Shown in pieces: positions 44,287 through 55,165 of a stretch of 64,000 bases of DNA. Where the stretch lies: positions 1,240,001 through 1,304,000 of the forward strand of contig NZ_JARTWB010000002.1 in NCBI RefSeq assembly GCF_031450785.1. The letters run 5' to 3'. Under the pieces are notes generated by a model. That model worked only from the letters and a program-made list of their open reading frames with translations, ran no database searches and was not told the DNA's origin. The stretch is from Caballeronia sp. LZ062 (lineage in GTDB: Bacteria > Pseudomonadota > Gammaproteobacteria > Burkholderiales > Burkholderiaceae). The number at the start of each line of letters is the position of its first letter. Position 1 is the stretch's first letter. The position numbers and the translations under genes are program-made.

Positions 44287-45858
44287 TTATTTGCTCAGAG
44301 AATCCAGTTCGGCTGCGGCCGCGCGCTTGCCTTCGAAAAGCCCGGCCATGAAGAGACCGATTTCCTCGGCGTTCGTCTCGCCCGTGGCACGCACCGGCGA
44401 GAGCTTGCCGCGCGCGAGCACCGCGAGCCGGTCGCAAATGTCGAACAGTTCTTCGAGCTCTTCTGAAATCACGAGAATGGCCACGCCGCGCGACGCGAGA
44501 TCGAGCAATTGCTGGCGGATGAAACCGGCCGCGCCGACATCGACGCCCCAGGTCGGCTGCGCAACGACGAGCACCTTCGGCGCCTGCAGAATCTCGCGTC
44601 CGACGATGAACTTCTGCAAGTTGCCGCCCGACAGGCTCTGCGCAAGCGCGCCGCTGCCACCGCAGCGCACGTCGAACGCCTGAATGCAGCGATCCGCGAA
44701 GCTGCGCACCGCGCCCGCGCGAATCCAGCCGCCGCGCACCATGTGTTGCCGATGCGCGGTCAGCAGCCCGTTGTCCGCGAGCGACATGGCCGGGACCGCG
44801 CCCCGGCCGAGCCGCTCTTCCGGCACGAACGCGAAGCCGAGCCGCCGCCGCGCGCCTGCCGTGAGCCGCGCGGCGGGCGTACCGCAAATCGACACGGCAT
44901 CGGCTGCCACGTGGCGGTCGCGAATCTCGCCCGAGAGCGCCGCAAGCAGTTCCGCCTGGCCATTACCCGACACGCCCGCGATGCCGAAGATTTCGCCCGC
45001 GCGCACCTCAAACGACACGTTCTGCAGCGACGTCCCGAACGGGTCCGGACTCGCCACCGAAACATTCCTGACCGCGAGCAGCGCATCGCCCGGCGTGTGG
45101 GCGCGGCGCGTGTAGTCAGGCAGCGAATGACCGACCATCAACTGCGCAAGCGACGCATGCGTTTCCTTGCGCGGATCGACGTTGCCGGTCACGCGGCCGC
45201 CGCGCATCACCGTGGCGTTTTCGCAGAGCGCCTGGATTTCGTCGAGTTTGTGGCTGATATAGAGAATGCTGCAGCCTTCGGCCGCGAGCCGGCGCAGCAC
45301 CATGAAGAGCTTTTGCACGGCCTGCGGCGTGAGCACGGAAGTCGGCTCGTCCATGATAAGCAGCCGCGGGTTCTGCAAGAGGCATCGCACGATCTCCACG
45401 CGCTGCCGCTCGCCGACCGTCAGGCTATGAACGTGCCGCTGCGGATCGACGTCGAGTCCATAGTCCTTCGACACGTCGCGAATGCGCTTCGAAAGCGGCT
45501 TCATGTCGAACTTGTCGTCGAGCGCGAGCGCGATGTTTTCGGCGACCGTCAGGGTTTCGAACAGCGAGAAGTGCTGAAACACCATGCCGATGCCGAGCTT
45601 GCGCGCCGCCGCCGGACTGCCGATCTCGACGGTCTCGCCCTGCCAGCGGATCTCGCCCTCGTCCGGGCGCACCGCTCCGTAGATGATCTTCATCAGCGTG
45701 GACTTGCCCGCGCCGTTTTCGCCGAGCACCGCGTGAATCTCGCCCGGCATGACGACGAGATTCACGCCGTCGTTCGCCTTGACGGACGGGTACTGCTTGC
45801 TGATGCCGGACAACGCCAGGCGCGGTGGCGTTGTCGACTGTTGAATGGCGTCGCCCAT
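44287..45858 (-). CDS. ABC transporter ATPase with two nucleotide-binding domains
   Basis: This 523-residue ATPase powers the BMP-type importer. The first domain is intact (GENGAGKSTLMK; signature LTVGERQRVEI; LIMDEPTSVLTP). The second has a degenerate Walker A (GVSGNGQAELLAAL) but keeps the signature LSGGNLQKFIVGRE, as is normal for ribose/nucleoside-type transporters. First gene of a four-gene operon, divergent from the LysR gene. Confidence 0.94.
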   Translation of the reverse strand: MGDAIQQSTTPPRLALSGISKQYPSVKANDGVNLVVMPGEIHAVLGENGAGKSTLMKIIYGAVRPDEGEIRWQGETVEIGSPAAARKLGIGMVFQHFSLFETLTVAENIALALDDKFDMKPLSKRIRDVSKDYGLDVDPQRHVHSLTVGERQRVEIVRCLLQNPRLLIMDEPTSVLTPQAVQKLFMVLRRLAAEGCSILYISHKLDEIQALCENATVMRGGRVTGNVDPRKETHASLAQLMVGHSLPDYTRRAHTPGDALLAVRNVSVASPDPFGTSLQNVSFEVRAGEIFGIAGVSGNGQAELLAALSGEIRDRHVAADAVSICGTPAARLTAGARRRLGFAFVPEERLGRGAVPAMSLADNGLLTAHRQHMVRGGWIRAGAVRSFADRCIQAFDVRCGGSGALAQSLSGGNLQKFIVGREILQAPKVLVVAQPTWGVDVGAAGFIRQQLLDLASRGVAILVISEELEELFDICDRLAVLARGKLSPVRATGETNAEEIGLFMAGLFEGKRAAAAELDSLSK

Positions 45859-46068
45859 TGAGCTCTAGATATGCGTCCGGCCACCGAGCAGGCCGGACTG
45901 GAAAGAATTACCGCGAGAGCGAGCGTAGGACACGGGTTGTCGCACGAACTCATATCGCGGCCAGAATTTACAGAATTCGAGACACTAAGTCGATCACTCA
46001 AAATTCAGGCGCGTCACGCGCCCGCCGTGCATTTGCGGGTAAGCCACACCTTGACGCAATTCCGTCGT

Positions 46069-46086
46069 CATATTAAAAACGATATG
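46069..46086. promoter_or_regulatory. Candidate operator in the transporter/LysR divergent region
   Basis: The short inverted repeat CATAT-N8-ATATG lies 45 bp before the LysR start, in an AT-rich patch of the 272-bp divergent region 45859-46130. LysR proteins often bind here to control themselves and the divergent operon. The site is only a guess from symmetry. Confidence 0.3.
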
Positions 46087-46130
46087 TCGCACCCCTCTAT
46101 CGATCAGCCAGAACATATAGTGGAGATAAC

Positions 46131-47063
46131 ATGAGTCAGCAACGCGAGGCGATCGATACGTATCTATTGCGCGTCTTGCATACCTTGCTGATGGAACGCA
46201 GCGTCACCCGCGCGGCCGTCAAGCTCAATCAGTCCCAACCCGCCATCAGTGCCGCACTGCGCCGCCTGCGCGATATCACCGGCGATCCGCTGCTCGTGCG
46301 CGGCAAATCCGGCATGGTGCCGACCGAATACGGCCTGCGCCTGCTGGAACCGACGCAGAACGCGCTGCGCGAGATCGAGCGCATCAAGGTCCAGCAGCAC
46401 AACTTCGATCCTTCGACATCCGTGCGGTGCTATCGCATCGGCTGTCCCGACTATCTGAACGTGCTCTTCGTGCCGACGGTCGTCGAGCGTTTCCGGCAGG
46501 CCGCGCCGAACGCGACGCTCGAATTTCACTCGCTCGGCCCCGCGTTCGATTACGAACTGGCGCTCGAAGACGGCAAGCTCGATATCGTCGTCGGCAACTG
46601 GCCGGAACCGCCCGAGCAACTGCATCTGTCGAATCTCTTCGTCGACAAGATCGTGTGTCTCGTCAGCAACACGCACCCGTTCGCCAAGCGCGGCGGGCTC
46701 ACGCTCGATCAATACCTCAACGCGCCGCATCTGGCGCCTACGCCCTATTCCGTCGGTCAGCGCGGAGCAATCGACGTGCATCTCGCGCGCGAGCGCCTGA
46801 AGCGCCATGTCGTCGTCACGCTGCCGTACTTCAATCTCGCGCCTTACGTGCTCATCAAGTCGGATCTCGTCTTTACGACCACGCGCCTTTTCGCCGCCCA
46901 TTACGCGAAGTTCCTGCCGCTGGCGGTAGTGCCCGCGCCGCTCGACTTCCCGCCCATGCAGTATTACCAGCTTTGGCATGAGCGGTGTCACTACTCCGAC
47001 GAAGTGCGCTGGCTGCGCGGCCTCGTCGCGGAGGCGACGCGCTCGCTGATCGATCAGCCGTGA
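46131..47063 (+). CDS. LysR-type transcriptional regulator of purine genes (inferred)
   Basis: This 310-residue protein has the LysR helix-turn-helix (LLMERSVTRAAVKLNQSQPAISAALRRLRDITGDPLLVR) and a NodD-type effector domain (residues 90-300). It sits between the divergent BMP transporter operon and the convergent 8-oxoguanine deaminase gene, so it probably regulates one or both in response to a purine. Start at the ATG with a GGAGATA site. Confidence 0.92.
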   Translation: MSQQREAIDTYLLRVLHTLLMERSVTRAAVKLNQSQPAISAALRRLRDITGDPLLVRGKSGMVPTEYGLRLLEPTQNALREIERIKVQQHNFDPSTSVRCYRIGCPDYLNVLFVPTVVERFRQAAPNATLEFHSLGPAFDYELALEDGKLDIVVGNWPEPPEQLHLSNLFVDKIVCLVSNTHPFAKRGGLTLDQYLNAPHLAPTPYSVGQRGAIDVHLARERLKRHVVVTLPYFNLAPYVLIKSDLVFTTTRLFAAHYAKFLPLAVVPAPLDFPPMQYYQLWHERCHYSDEVRWLRGLVAEATRSLIDQP

Positions 47064-47373
47064 CGCTAGCGAACGCCGCGCGCCTTCAGTGCGCCGCGTT
47101 CGCCAGTTCGCGCGCCAGCGCGTTTTGCGGCTCCACGACCGCGCGCAGGTCTACAGTCGTCAGGCGGCCTTCTTTCACGACCACTTTTCCGTCGATCACA
47201 CTCGTCGCGACCTGCGACGCCGCGCGCCGTCACTGCGCGGCGTTCGCCAGTTCGCCCGCCAGCGCGTTATGCCGCTCGACGACCGCGCGCAAATCCACTG
47301 TCGTCAGCCGCCCTTCTTGCACGACCACTTTTCCGTCGATCACACTCGTCGCGACCTGCGACGCCGCGCGCCG

Positions 47374-48744
<1,371 letters not shown>

Positions 48745-49208
48745 CGAATGTTCTCCGGGAACGGGTTGCGTCAGGGTAAGCGGACCAGTGAAAGCCCCGG
48801 TTACCCAGCGTTGAACGCCGTCTTCGGGACGCGGCTCGATTGCGCGCGGTGTCACTGTCGGCAGCCAAAAAGATGGCGGCAATCACGGGGCCGTCATAGT
48901 CGTATTCAGCCCGGCAATATATTCCCGAATTTTGGCGCAGGTAGCATCGCAGCGAAAGCCGTGCGAGTGGCCCGCGCGCCGTGGCTTCTCCTGCCCGGCG
49001 GCGCTCATGCGCCCGGCATTATCTTTCCTATCGCGGACGCACACGGCGTCTCAAATTTCTACAATGCTGTACACGGCGCGCATCTGAAACGCCGACGGGT
49101 ATGTAGCCACTGACGTGGAGCCTCGATCCGCCGCCGCCGCACGGTTACACAGTGCGGATTTCGGATCGATGCGCGAGCCGGACATCGCACAACACAAGGA
49201 ACATGCGA
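48745..49208. other. Divergent regulatory region, deaminase / uraH
   Basis: These 464 bp hold the promoters of the minus-strand deaminase and the plus-strand uraH-puuD operon. A TACAAT -10-like box lies at 49060-49065 with only a weak -35 partner. I see no coding frame with a start signal. Confidence 0.45.
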
Positions 49209-49562
49209 ATGGGCAAGCTCACCACCCACGTCCTCGACACCGCGCACGGCCGCCCCGGCGCGAACATCCAAGTCGAGCTCTTCGCGCTATCCGGCGACAC
49301 CCGGCGCGCAATCAAGACCACCCGAACCAACGACGACGGCCGCTGCGACGCGCCGCTTCTCGAAGGCGCGGAACTCGAAACCGGCGAATACGAACTCGTC
49401 TTTCACGCGGGCGATTACTTCGCCGGGCTCGGCGTGAAAGTGCCGGAGCCACGCTTTGTCGATCGCGTCGTGCTGCGCTTTGGCATTGCGGACAAAGCCG
49501 CGCACTATCACGTGCCGCTCCTCGTTTCACCGTGGGCGTACAGCACGTATCGCGGCAGCTAA
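49209..49562 (+). CDS. uraH: 5-hydroxyisourate hydrolase (transthyretin-related)
   Basis: This 117-residue enzyme hydrolyses 5-hydroxyisourate, the first urate oxidation product, to OHCU. It has the family opening [18 protein letters not shown], the Arg/His active-site residues and the invariant C-terminal YRGS. The start at MGKLTTHV has an AAGGAA site at good distance; ATGs at 49203 and upstream are less likely. No signal peptide, so it acts in the cytosol. puuD follows 75 bp later. Confidence 0.96.
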   Translation: MGKLTTHVLDTAHGRPGANIQVELFALSGDTRRAIKTTRTNDDGRCDAPLLEGAELETGEYELVFHAGDYFAGLGVKVPEPRFVDRVVLRFGIADKAAHYHVPLLVSPWAYSTYRGS

Positions 49563-49637
49563 CCCGCGCCAAGCAATCGATCAGAGCACGCCGCACATCG
49601 ACGGCGTGCGCATAACGAATCGGTAGTGGAGGAGTAC

Positions 49638-50831
49638 ATGGAAGGCTTTATCACCGACTGGCTCAATCTGGCCTTGCGCTGTCTGCACGTGATCGTCGCG
49701 ATTGCGTGGATCGGCGAGTCGTTCTATTTCGTCGCGCTCGACAACAGCCTGAAACCGCCGCAGGACCCGACCGCGCGCCGGCGCGGCGTGTTCGGCGACT
49801 TCTGGCACGTTCACGGCGGCGGCTTCTATCACATGCAGAAGTATTCGGTTGCGCCGCAGGATATGCCGGAAAATCTGCACTGGTCGTTCTGGCCGTCCTA
49901 CACCACGTGGATGTCTGGCTTCGGCCTCTTCTTCGTGTTGTATCTGCTCTCGCCGAGCACGTATCTGATCGACAAAAATGTGGTCGACATGGGACCGGTC
50001 GTCGCGGTGTCGGCGGCGCTCGGTTTTCTGATGGCCGGCTGGATCGTCTACGACACGCTGTGCCGCCTGCTAGGTAGCAACGACAAGCTGCTCGGCATTT
50101 GCGTCGGCATCTACGTGCTGATCGCGGCGTTCGTCGCGTGTCACGTGTTCTCGGGCCGCGCGGCGTATCTCATCACCGGCGCCATGCTCGCGACGATCAT
50201 GTCGGCGAACGTGTTCTTCGTCATCATTCCGGGACAGCGCAAGATGGTCGCGGCGATGCTCAAGGGCGAAACGCCGAACGCCATCTACGGCAAGCGCGGC
50301 AAGCAACGTTCCGTGCACAACACGTACTTCACGCTGCCGGTCGTCTTCGCGATGCTGTCCAACCACTACGCGATGACCTACACGCACAAGTACAACTGGG
50401 TGATCCTCGTGCTCATCATGCTGGCGGGCGCGCTGATCCGTCAGTTCTTCGTGATGCGTCACCGTGGGCAGGTGCTGTGGTACATGCCCGTCGCGGGTCT
50501 CCTGCTGGTGCTCGGTGCGTTCGCGTGGACGATGCCCGCGCCGGCGGTGCCGGCAGCGCAAGCGGCGGGCGCGCCGACGATCAAGGTCGCCGATATCCAG
50601 CCGATCATCCAGCAGCGTTGCGCGGTATGTCACTCCGCGCATCCGACGATGATGGGCAGCGCCCCGGCAGGCGTCCTGCTCGACACGCCCGCCGAGATTC
50701 GCCAGAACGCGCAGCGCGTGCATCAGCAGGCGGTGACGTTGAAAGCGATGCCCCTCGGCAACGTCACGCAAATGACGGATGCCGAGCGTCAGAAGATTGC
50801 CGCGTGGTTTGACGGAGGCGCGGTGCAGTAA
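49638..50831 (+). CDS. puuD: Membrane urate hydroxylase PuuD with cytochrome c domain
   Basis: This 397-residue protein oxidises urate to 5-hydroxyisourate, replacing soluble urate oxidase. Eight membrane spans (starting LNLALRCLHVIVAIAWIGESFYFVALD, with the family HVHGGGFYHMQKY) carry the reaction; after the last span a C-terminal periplasmic cytochrome c domain has the heme motif CAVCH. Electrons probably pass through the heme to the respiratory chain, avoiding peroxide. Start at the ATG with GGAGGAG just upstream. Confidence 0.95.
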   Translation: MEGFITDWLNLALRCLHVIVAIAWIGESFYFVALDNSLKPPQDPTARRRGVFGDFWHVHGGGFYHMQKYSVAPQDMPENLHWSFWPSYTTWMSGFGLFFVLYLLSPSTYLIDKNVVDMGPVVAVSAALGFLMAGWIVYDTLCRLLGSNDKLLGICVGIYVLIAAFVACHVFSGRAAYLITGAMLATIMSANVFFVIIPGQRKMVAAMLKGETPNAIYGKRGKQRSVHNTYFTLPVVFAMLSNHYAMTYTHKYNWVILVLIMLAGALIRQFFVMRHRGQVLWYMPVAGLLLVLGAFAWTMPAPAVPAAQAAGAPTIKVADIQPIIQQRCAVCHSAHPTMMGSAPAGVLLDTPAEIRQNAQRVHQQAVTLKAMPLGNVTQMTDAERQKIAAWFDGGAVQ

Positions 50832-50850
50832 GCGTCGCGCTTAACGAGAG

Positions 50851-50883
50851 ACGGCCCGAATCGGCTTCTGCCGCTCGGGCCGT
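50851..50883. terminator. Hairpin between convergent puuD and ltaE
   Basis: A 9-bp outer stem (ACGGCCCGA) with an inner CGGC/GCCG extension is followed by a short T run, 19 bp after puuD, in the gap between two convergent genes. It probably works in both directions. Confidence 0.75.
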
Positions 50884-50886
50884 TTC

Positions 50887-51909
50887 TCATTGCGCGGCGA
50901 AGTAGGCTTTGACCGCTTGAATGACCGTATCGATACCCTCGCGCGACACATCGCGATGCGTCACGAAGCGCGATGCGTACAGCATCTGCGTGAGAATGCC
51001 GCGCTCTTTCAGCCACGCTTCGAGCGGCGCGCAATGCTTCTCAGGAATCTGCGCGAACACCATGTTCGTCGCCTGCGACTGGATCACGATTCCGTCGATT
51101 CCGGCAAGCCCCGCCGCGAGCCGCGCCGCGTTGTCGTGATCCTGCGCAAGCCCATCAACGTGATGATCGAGCGCATGAAGGCACGCCGCCGCGAGCACGC
51201 CCGCCTGCCGCATGCCGCCGCCGAGCACCTTGCGCCAGCGGTGCGCAATATCCACGAGCGCCTTGCTGCCGACGAGCACCGAACCGACCGGCGCGCCGAG
51301 CCCTTTGGAAAAGCAGATGGAGACGGTATCGAACGGCGCGCACAGCTCGCTCACCGGCCGCTCCGACGCCACGACCGCGTTGAAGATGCGCGCGCCGTCC
51401 AGATGCGTCGAGAGTCCGCGATCGCGGGCTAGCTTCGTCGCTTGCGCCACGTACTGCGCCGGCAGCACTTTCCCGCCGATGGTGTTCTCCAGCGCGAGCA
51501 GGCGCGAACGCGCGAAGTGATCGTCGATGGGCTTGATCGCCGCCGCGATCTTCTCCAGCGGCAGCGAGCCGTCCGGCGCGTTTTCGATAGGCTGCGGCTG
51601 AATGCTGCCGAGCACCGCCGCCCCGCCGCCCTCGTACTTGTACGTGTGCGCCGCCTGTCCGACGATGTACTCGTCGCCGCGCGCGCAGTGCGCCATGAGC
51701 GCGGCGAGGTTGCTTTGCGTGCCGCTCGGAAAGAACAGGCCCGCTTCCTTGCCGGTGCGCTCCGCGAGCCTGGCCTGAAGCTTGAGAACCGTGGGATCGT
51801 CGCCCCAGACGTCGTCGCCGACTTCGGCGGCTGACATGGCGGCGAGCATCGCTTGGCTCGGGCGGGTGACGGTATCGCTGCGTAGGTCGATCTGGCGTGC
51901 TGGCATCAT
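50887..51909 (-). CDS. ltaE: Low-specificity L-threonine aldolase
   Basis: This 340-residue PLP enzyme splits L-threonine or L-allo-threonine into glycine and acetaldehyde. It shows IDLRSDTVTRPSQAMLAAM, the start of the family, GDDPTVLKLQ and CFSKGLGAPVGSVLVG with the Lys that holds PLP. A doubled ATG allows a start at 51909 or 51906. It lies beyond the terminator of the allantoin operon and is probably transcribed alone; glycine and glyoxylate metabolism is a loose link. Confidence 0.93.
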   Translation of the reverse strand: MMPARQIDLRSDTVTRPSQAMLAAMSAAEVGDDVWGDDPTVLKLQARLAERTGKEAGLFFPSGTQSNLAALMAHCARGDEYIVGQAAHTYKYEGGGAAVLGSIQPQPIENAPDGSLPLEKIAAAIKPIDDHFARSRLLALENTIGGKVLPAQYVAQATKLARDRGLSTHLDGARIFNAVVASERPVSELCAPFDTVSICFSKGLGAPVGSVLVGSKALVDIAHRWRKVLGGGMRQAGVLAAACLHALDHHVDGLAQDHDNAARLAAGLAGIDGIVIQSQATNMVFAQIPEKHCAPLEAWLKERGILTQMLYASRFVTHRDVSREGIDTVIQAVKAYFAAQ

Positions 51910-51954
51910 GAGTCGCTTGGTCGGAGTGAGCGGGATAGTGTAGCGCGCAATAAA

Positions 51955-51982
51955 AAAGACCGGCCATGCTGCGCCGGTCTTT
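51955..51982 (-). terminator. Terminator of the allantoin-degradation operon
   Basis: A 10-bp stem (AAAGACCGGC) with an 8-base loop is followed on the minus strand by a T run. It lies 33 bp beyond the allA stop. Confidence 0.88.
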
Positions 51983-52014
51983 GCGTGACTGCTGCGGGCG
52001 ATCCGCGCGATGTC

Positions 52015-52518
52015 TCAGCGCAACGCCTCTTGTGTCAGCCACAACGACTCTCTCAGGTCCTGCTCGTTCAGATTCAGTCCTTCCCCGCCGCGATCGACGA
52101 CGATGAAATCGCTGACCTTATCGAGCGCAATCAGCGGATGATGCCAGACGCCTTTCGCGTAGTTCACGCCCTGCCAGCCGCGCGTGACGAACGCGCGAAT
52201 CTGGGATTCGTCGAGGTCTCCCGCCGGCGCGACGACGACGAGATACGGCCGCTCGTCGAGCGGAATGAACGCCTGGGAGCCGAGCGGATGACGCTCCATC
52301 ATCTTCACTTCGAACGGCAGCACGCGCGGCTGTCCGCGAAAGAGATTCACGAGCGTGCGGCCGCCCTCGTCCGTCACGTCGACGTTGCAGAGATCGTGAA
52401 AGCGGATCGTCGTGCCGAGGTTGATCGGAATCTGCTTTGCGCCGTCGAGTTCGATCACATCGCCGAAAGGCTCGAACCCCGCGCGCGTCAACGGTTCGAT
52501 CGCGAGCGTCTTCATCAT
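52015..52518 (-). CDS. allA: Ureidoglycolate lyase AllA
   Basis: This 167-residue cupin-fold enzyme cleaves ureidoglycolate to glyoxylate and urea. It has [50 protein letters not shown] and [13 protein letters not shown], all typical. The start overlaps the alc stop in ATGA form (the next codon is also ATG). Last gene of the operon, followed by a terminator. Confidence 0.95.
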   Translation of the reverse strand: MMKTLAIEPLTRAGFEPFGDVIELDGAKQIPINLGTTIRFHDLCNVDVTDEGGRTLVNLFRGQPRVLPFEVKMMERHPLGSQAFIPLDERPYLVVVAPAGDLDESQIRAFVTRGWQGVNYAKGVWHHPLIALDKVSDFIVVDRGGEGLNLNEQDLRESLWLTQEALR

Positions 52519-53525
52519 GCAAGCGTTCCGAAAAGACGCAGGCGCGAGACGCCGCCGTCCGGGTAGATATTGAAGCGCACGTGCGTGACGGGGCCGAGCG
52601 CCGCGAGTTCGGACTCGAAGAAGTGCTGCTTGTCCATCTGGAGCTTCTGCTCGGACAACAGCACCGGCCAGAACATGGCCTGCGTGACGAGCGAGCTGTC
52701 CGTGCCGCCCTTCACATACGCCGCCTGCAGCGAGCAGCGGTCCGGGAAATTACCCTTGAAGTGCGCGGTATCCACTTCGACCTTCTTGATGATGCCCGGC
52801 TGCGCGAGCGCGACGATACACCAGTCGTTGCCAGGCTCTCGGCGGCGGCGCGTTTCCCAGCCGTCGCCCATGTTGACGCCGCGGCCCGGCATCAAAAGCG
52901 TGGACGCGAGGCCGAAGTGCTGGTTGTTGGTGCCGACCATGTACGCGCCGTTTTCCATCGCGGCGAGATCGAAGAGTTCGTTGCGATCCGCGTTGCGCCA
53001 GTCGAGCTGCGGCTGACCGTACACTCGCAACCGCGCGATGCCGCCGTCCGGATAGATGTTCACGCGCAAGTGCGTGAACGGCTCGGCGGATGCGACATCC
53101 AGATAATGATGGCTATTGCCCTGCAACGTGGTGGACGGCACGACTTCCGTCCATTGCGTGGACTGGCTCGGCGCGCCGTCGGCGACATGCGCGCCCTCGA
53201 TCGACGCCGCCGGCGGGAAGTTGCCCGTGAAGTGGCTCGTATCCAGATCGATGCCCTTGATCACGCCCGGCCGCGCCAGCTTGACGATGCACCAGTCGTA
53301 ACCGGTCGTGCGCTTGCGGCGCGTTTCCCAGCCGTCCATCCACTTGCCGTGCTCGTCGTATTTGCCGGGAATGAACACGGCCGGCTCGGGGTTCAGCATG
53401 CGTTCCTTCGGCGCGAAGAAATCGTCGCTCGCCTCGAGTGCCTGCGCGCCCAGACGCGGGTCCGCGAGATTCACATAGCGGCGCGTGAAGTCGGGCGCGT
53501 TGGGATCGAGTGTCGGAATTGCCAT
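52515..53525 (-). CDS. alc: Allantoicase
   Basis: This 336-residue enzyme hydrolyses allantoate to ureidoglycolate and urea. It consists of two related beta-sandwich domains; the internal repeat is visible as [20 protein letters not shown] and [20 protein letters not shown], each with an RLRLF-/RLRVYG-type end ([28 protein letters not shown]). It starts 32 bp after the uraD stop. Confidence 0.96.
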   Translation of the reverse strand: MAIPTLDPNAPDFTRRYVNLADPRLGAQALEASDDFFAPKERMLNPEPAVFIPGKYDEHGKWMDGWETRRKRTTGYDWCIVKLARPGVIKGIDLDTSHFTGNFPPAASIEGAHVADGAPSQSTQWTEVVPSTTLQGNSHHYLDVASAEPFTHLRVNIYPDGGIARLRVYGQPQLDWRNADRNELFDLAAMENGAYMVGTNNQHFGLASTLLMPGRGVNMGDGWETRRRREPGNDWCIVALAQPGIIKKVEVDTAHFKGNFPDRCSLQAAYVKGGTDSSLVTQAMFWPVLLSEQKLQMDKQHFFESELAALGPVTHVRFNIYPDGGVSRLRLFGTLA

Positions 53526-53557
53526 TGTCTTCGTCCTGTTGTCGTTGCAAGGAAGGA

Positions 53558-54079
53558 TCAGGCGCGGATCAGGTCGTCGAGCCTGAAGCGCGCGATCCGG
53601 TAAATCTGGTCGAGACTCGTGCGCAGCTCTTCATCGCGGTCGTGATTCACGCGCGCCTCGAAGTTCGCGATGATGCCGTGACGGTCATAGCCGCGCACCG
53701 CGAGAATGAACGGAAAGCCGAACTTCTCGCGATACGCCGTGTTGAGCGACTGGAGCTTGTCGAATTCTTCCTGCGTGCAGAGGTTGAGGCCCGCGCCGCT
53801 CTGCTCGCGTGTCGATTCGGCTGTCAGTTCGCCGCGCACCGCTGCCTTGCCCGCGAGTTCCGGGTGAGCGTTGATCAGCGCGAGCTGCTTCTCTTCGCCC
53901 GCTGTCTCCACCGCTTGAGACATCGTCGCGTGCAGTTCGTCGATGCTCGAAAACGGGCGCTTCTCAGCCGCGATCTGCGCGACCCACGGCGAATGCTCGA
54001 AGATGCCGGCGAGCACGGTCACGAACGCGTCGGCGGGCATGGTGTTGAGTTGGTCGAGTGTGGTTTGCATCGCCTTCAT
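53558..54079 (-). CDS. uraD: OHCU decarboxylase UraD
   Basis: This 173-residue enzyme decarboxylates OHCU to (S)-allantoin. It contains [14 protein letters not shown] with the catalytic His, [19 protein letters not shown] and [13 protein letters not shown], all hallmarks. I use the ATG of [11 protein letters not shown], which overlaps the puuE stop by four bases; MQTTLDQL nine bases later is possible. With uraH and puuD it gives the full three-step urate to (S)-allantoin path. Confidence 0.95.
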   Translation of the reverse strand: MKAMQTTLDQLNTMPADAFVTVLAGIFEHSPWVAQIAAEKRPFSSIDELHATMSQAVETAGEEKQLALINAHPELAGKAAVRGELTAESTREQSGAGLNLCTQEEFDKLQSLNTAYREKFGFPFILAVRGYDRHGIIANFEARVNHDRDEELRTSLDQIYRIARFRLDDLIRA

Positions 54080-55032
54080 GCCGCCGTCCCGTTGTCTGCC
54101 TGCGTTTGGTCGTAAGGGTGATGCTCGCGCCAGTGCCGCGCGATATCCACGCGCCGCGTCACCCACACGCGGTCATGCTTTTCGATGTGATCGAGAAACC
54201 TCTGCAAGCCGCGGAAGCGCCCCGGCCGGCCAAGGAGCCGGCAGTGCATGCCGATGGACAGCATCTTCGGCGCTTCGTCGCCTTCTTCGTAGAGCACGTC
54301 GAAGGCGTCGCGCAGGTACGTGAAAAAGTGGTCGCCCGTATTGAAGCCTTGCGGCGTGGCGAAGCGCATGTCGTTGGTGTCGAGCGTGTACGGCACGATC
54401 AACTGCGGCACGGTCTTGCCGTTGCTCGTATCGACGTCCATCCAGAACGGCAGGTCGTCGCCGTAATAGTCGGAGTCGTACAGGAAGCCGCCGTATTCCG
54501 CCACCAGCCGATGCGTGTTCGGACTGTCGCGGCCCGTGTACCAGCCGAGCGGCCGCACGCCCGTCACGCGCTCGATGGCTTCCATGCCGAGGCGCATATG
54601 CTCCGCTTCGCGTTCCGGCGACATGTCCTGATAGTGAATCCAGCGATAACCGTGGCACGCAATCTCATGCCCCAGCTCCACGAACGCGCGCGATAGCTCC
54701 GGATGCCGCTCCATCGCCATGCCGACGCCGAACACGGTCAGCGGCAAGCCGCGCTTCTCGAACTCGCGCAAGATGCGCCAGACGCCTGCGCGCGAGCCGT
54801 ATTCGTAGATGGACTCCATGCTCATGTGACGCGCCGGATACGACGACGCGCCGACGATCTCCGACAAGAACTGCTCGGAGCCGGGATCGCCGTGCAGCAC
54901 GCAGTTTTCGCCGCCTTCTTCGTAATTGAGCACGAATTGCACGGCGACGCGCGCACGCCCCGGCCAGTTCGCCTGCACGGGATGGCGGCCGTAGCCGATC
55001 AGGTCGCGTGGATAGTTCGGATCTAGAGACAT
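54076..55032 (-). CDS. puuE: Allantoinase PuuE (polysaccharide-deacetylase fold)
   Basis: This 318-residue enzyme opens the allantoin ring to allantoate. It is the metal-independent PuuE type: YPRDLIGYGRHPVQANWPG, VQFVLNYEEGGENC and EIACHGYRWIHYQDMS. The start at MSLDPNYPRDLIG is preferred; the frame stays open upstream but without family similarity. It is coupled to uraD by an ATGA overlap. Confidence 0.95.
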   Translation of the reverse strand: MSLDPNYPRDLIGYGRHPVQANWPGRARVAVQFVLNYEEGGENCVLHGDPGSEQFLSEIVGASSYPARHMSMESIYEYGSRAGVWRILREFEKRGLPLTVFGVGMAMERHPELSRAFVELGHEIACHGYRWIHYQDMSPEREAEHMRLGMEAIERVTGVRPLGWYTGRDSPNTHRLVAEYGGFLYDSDYYGDDLPFWMDVDTSNGKTVPQLIVPYTLDTNDMRFATPQGFNTGDHFFTYLRDAFDVLYEEGDEAPKMLSIGMHCRLLGRPGRFRGLQRFLDHIEKHDRVWVTRRVDIARHWREHHPYDQTQADNGTAA

Positions 55033-55165
55033 GGCTGGGTCAGGAACGGGGCGTTGAACTACGGAATATCGACGATTCAGTGTAGCGAAAACGCCCGGAC
55101 GCGCCCATACAGCGGCGCAGATATTGCGGGTCACGTCACCGGTATGTGTCGATCGTTCCGGGCGT

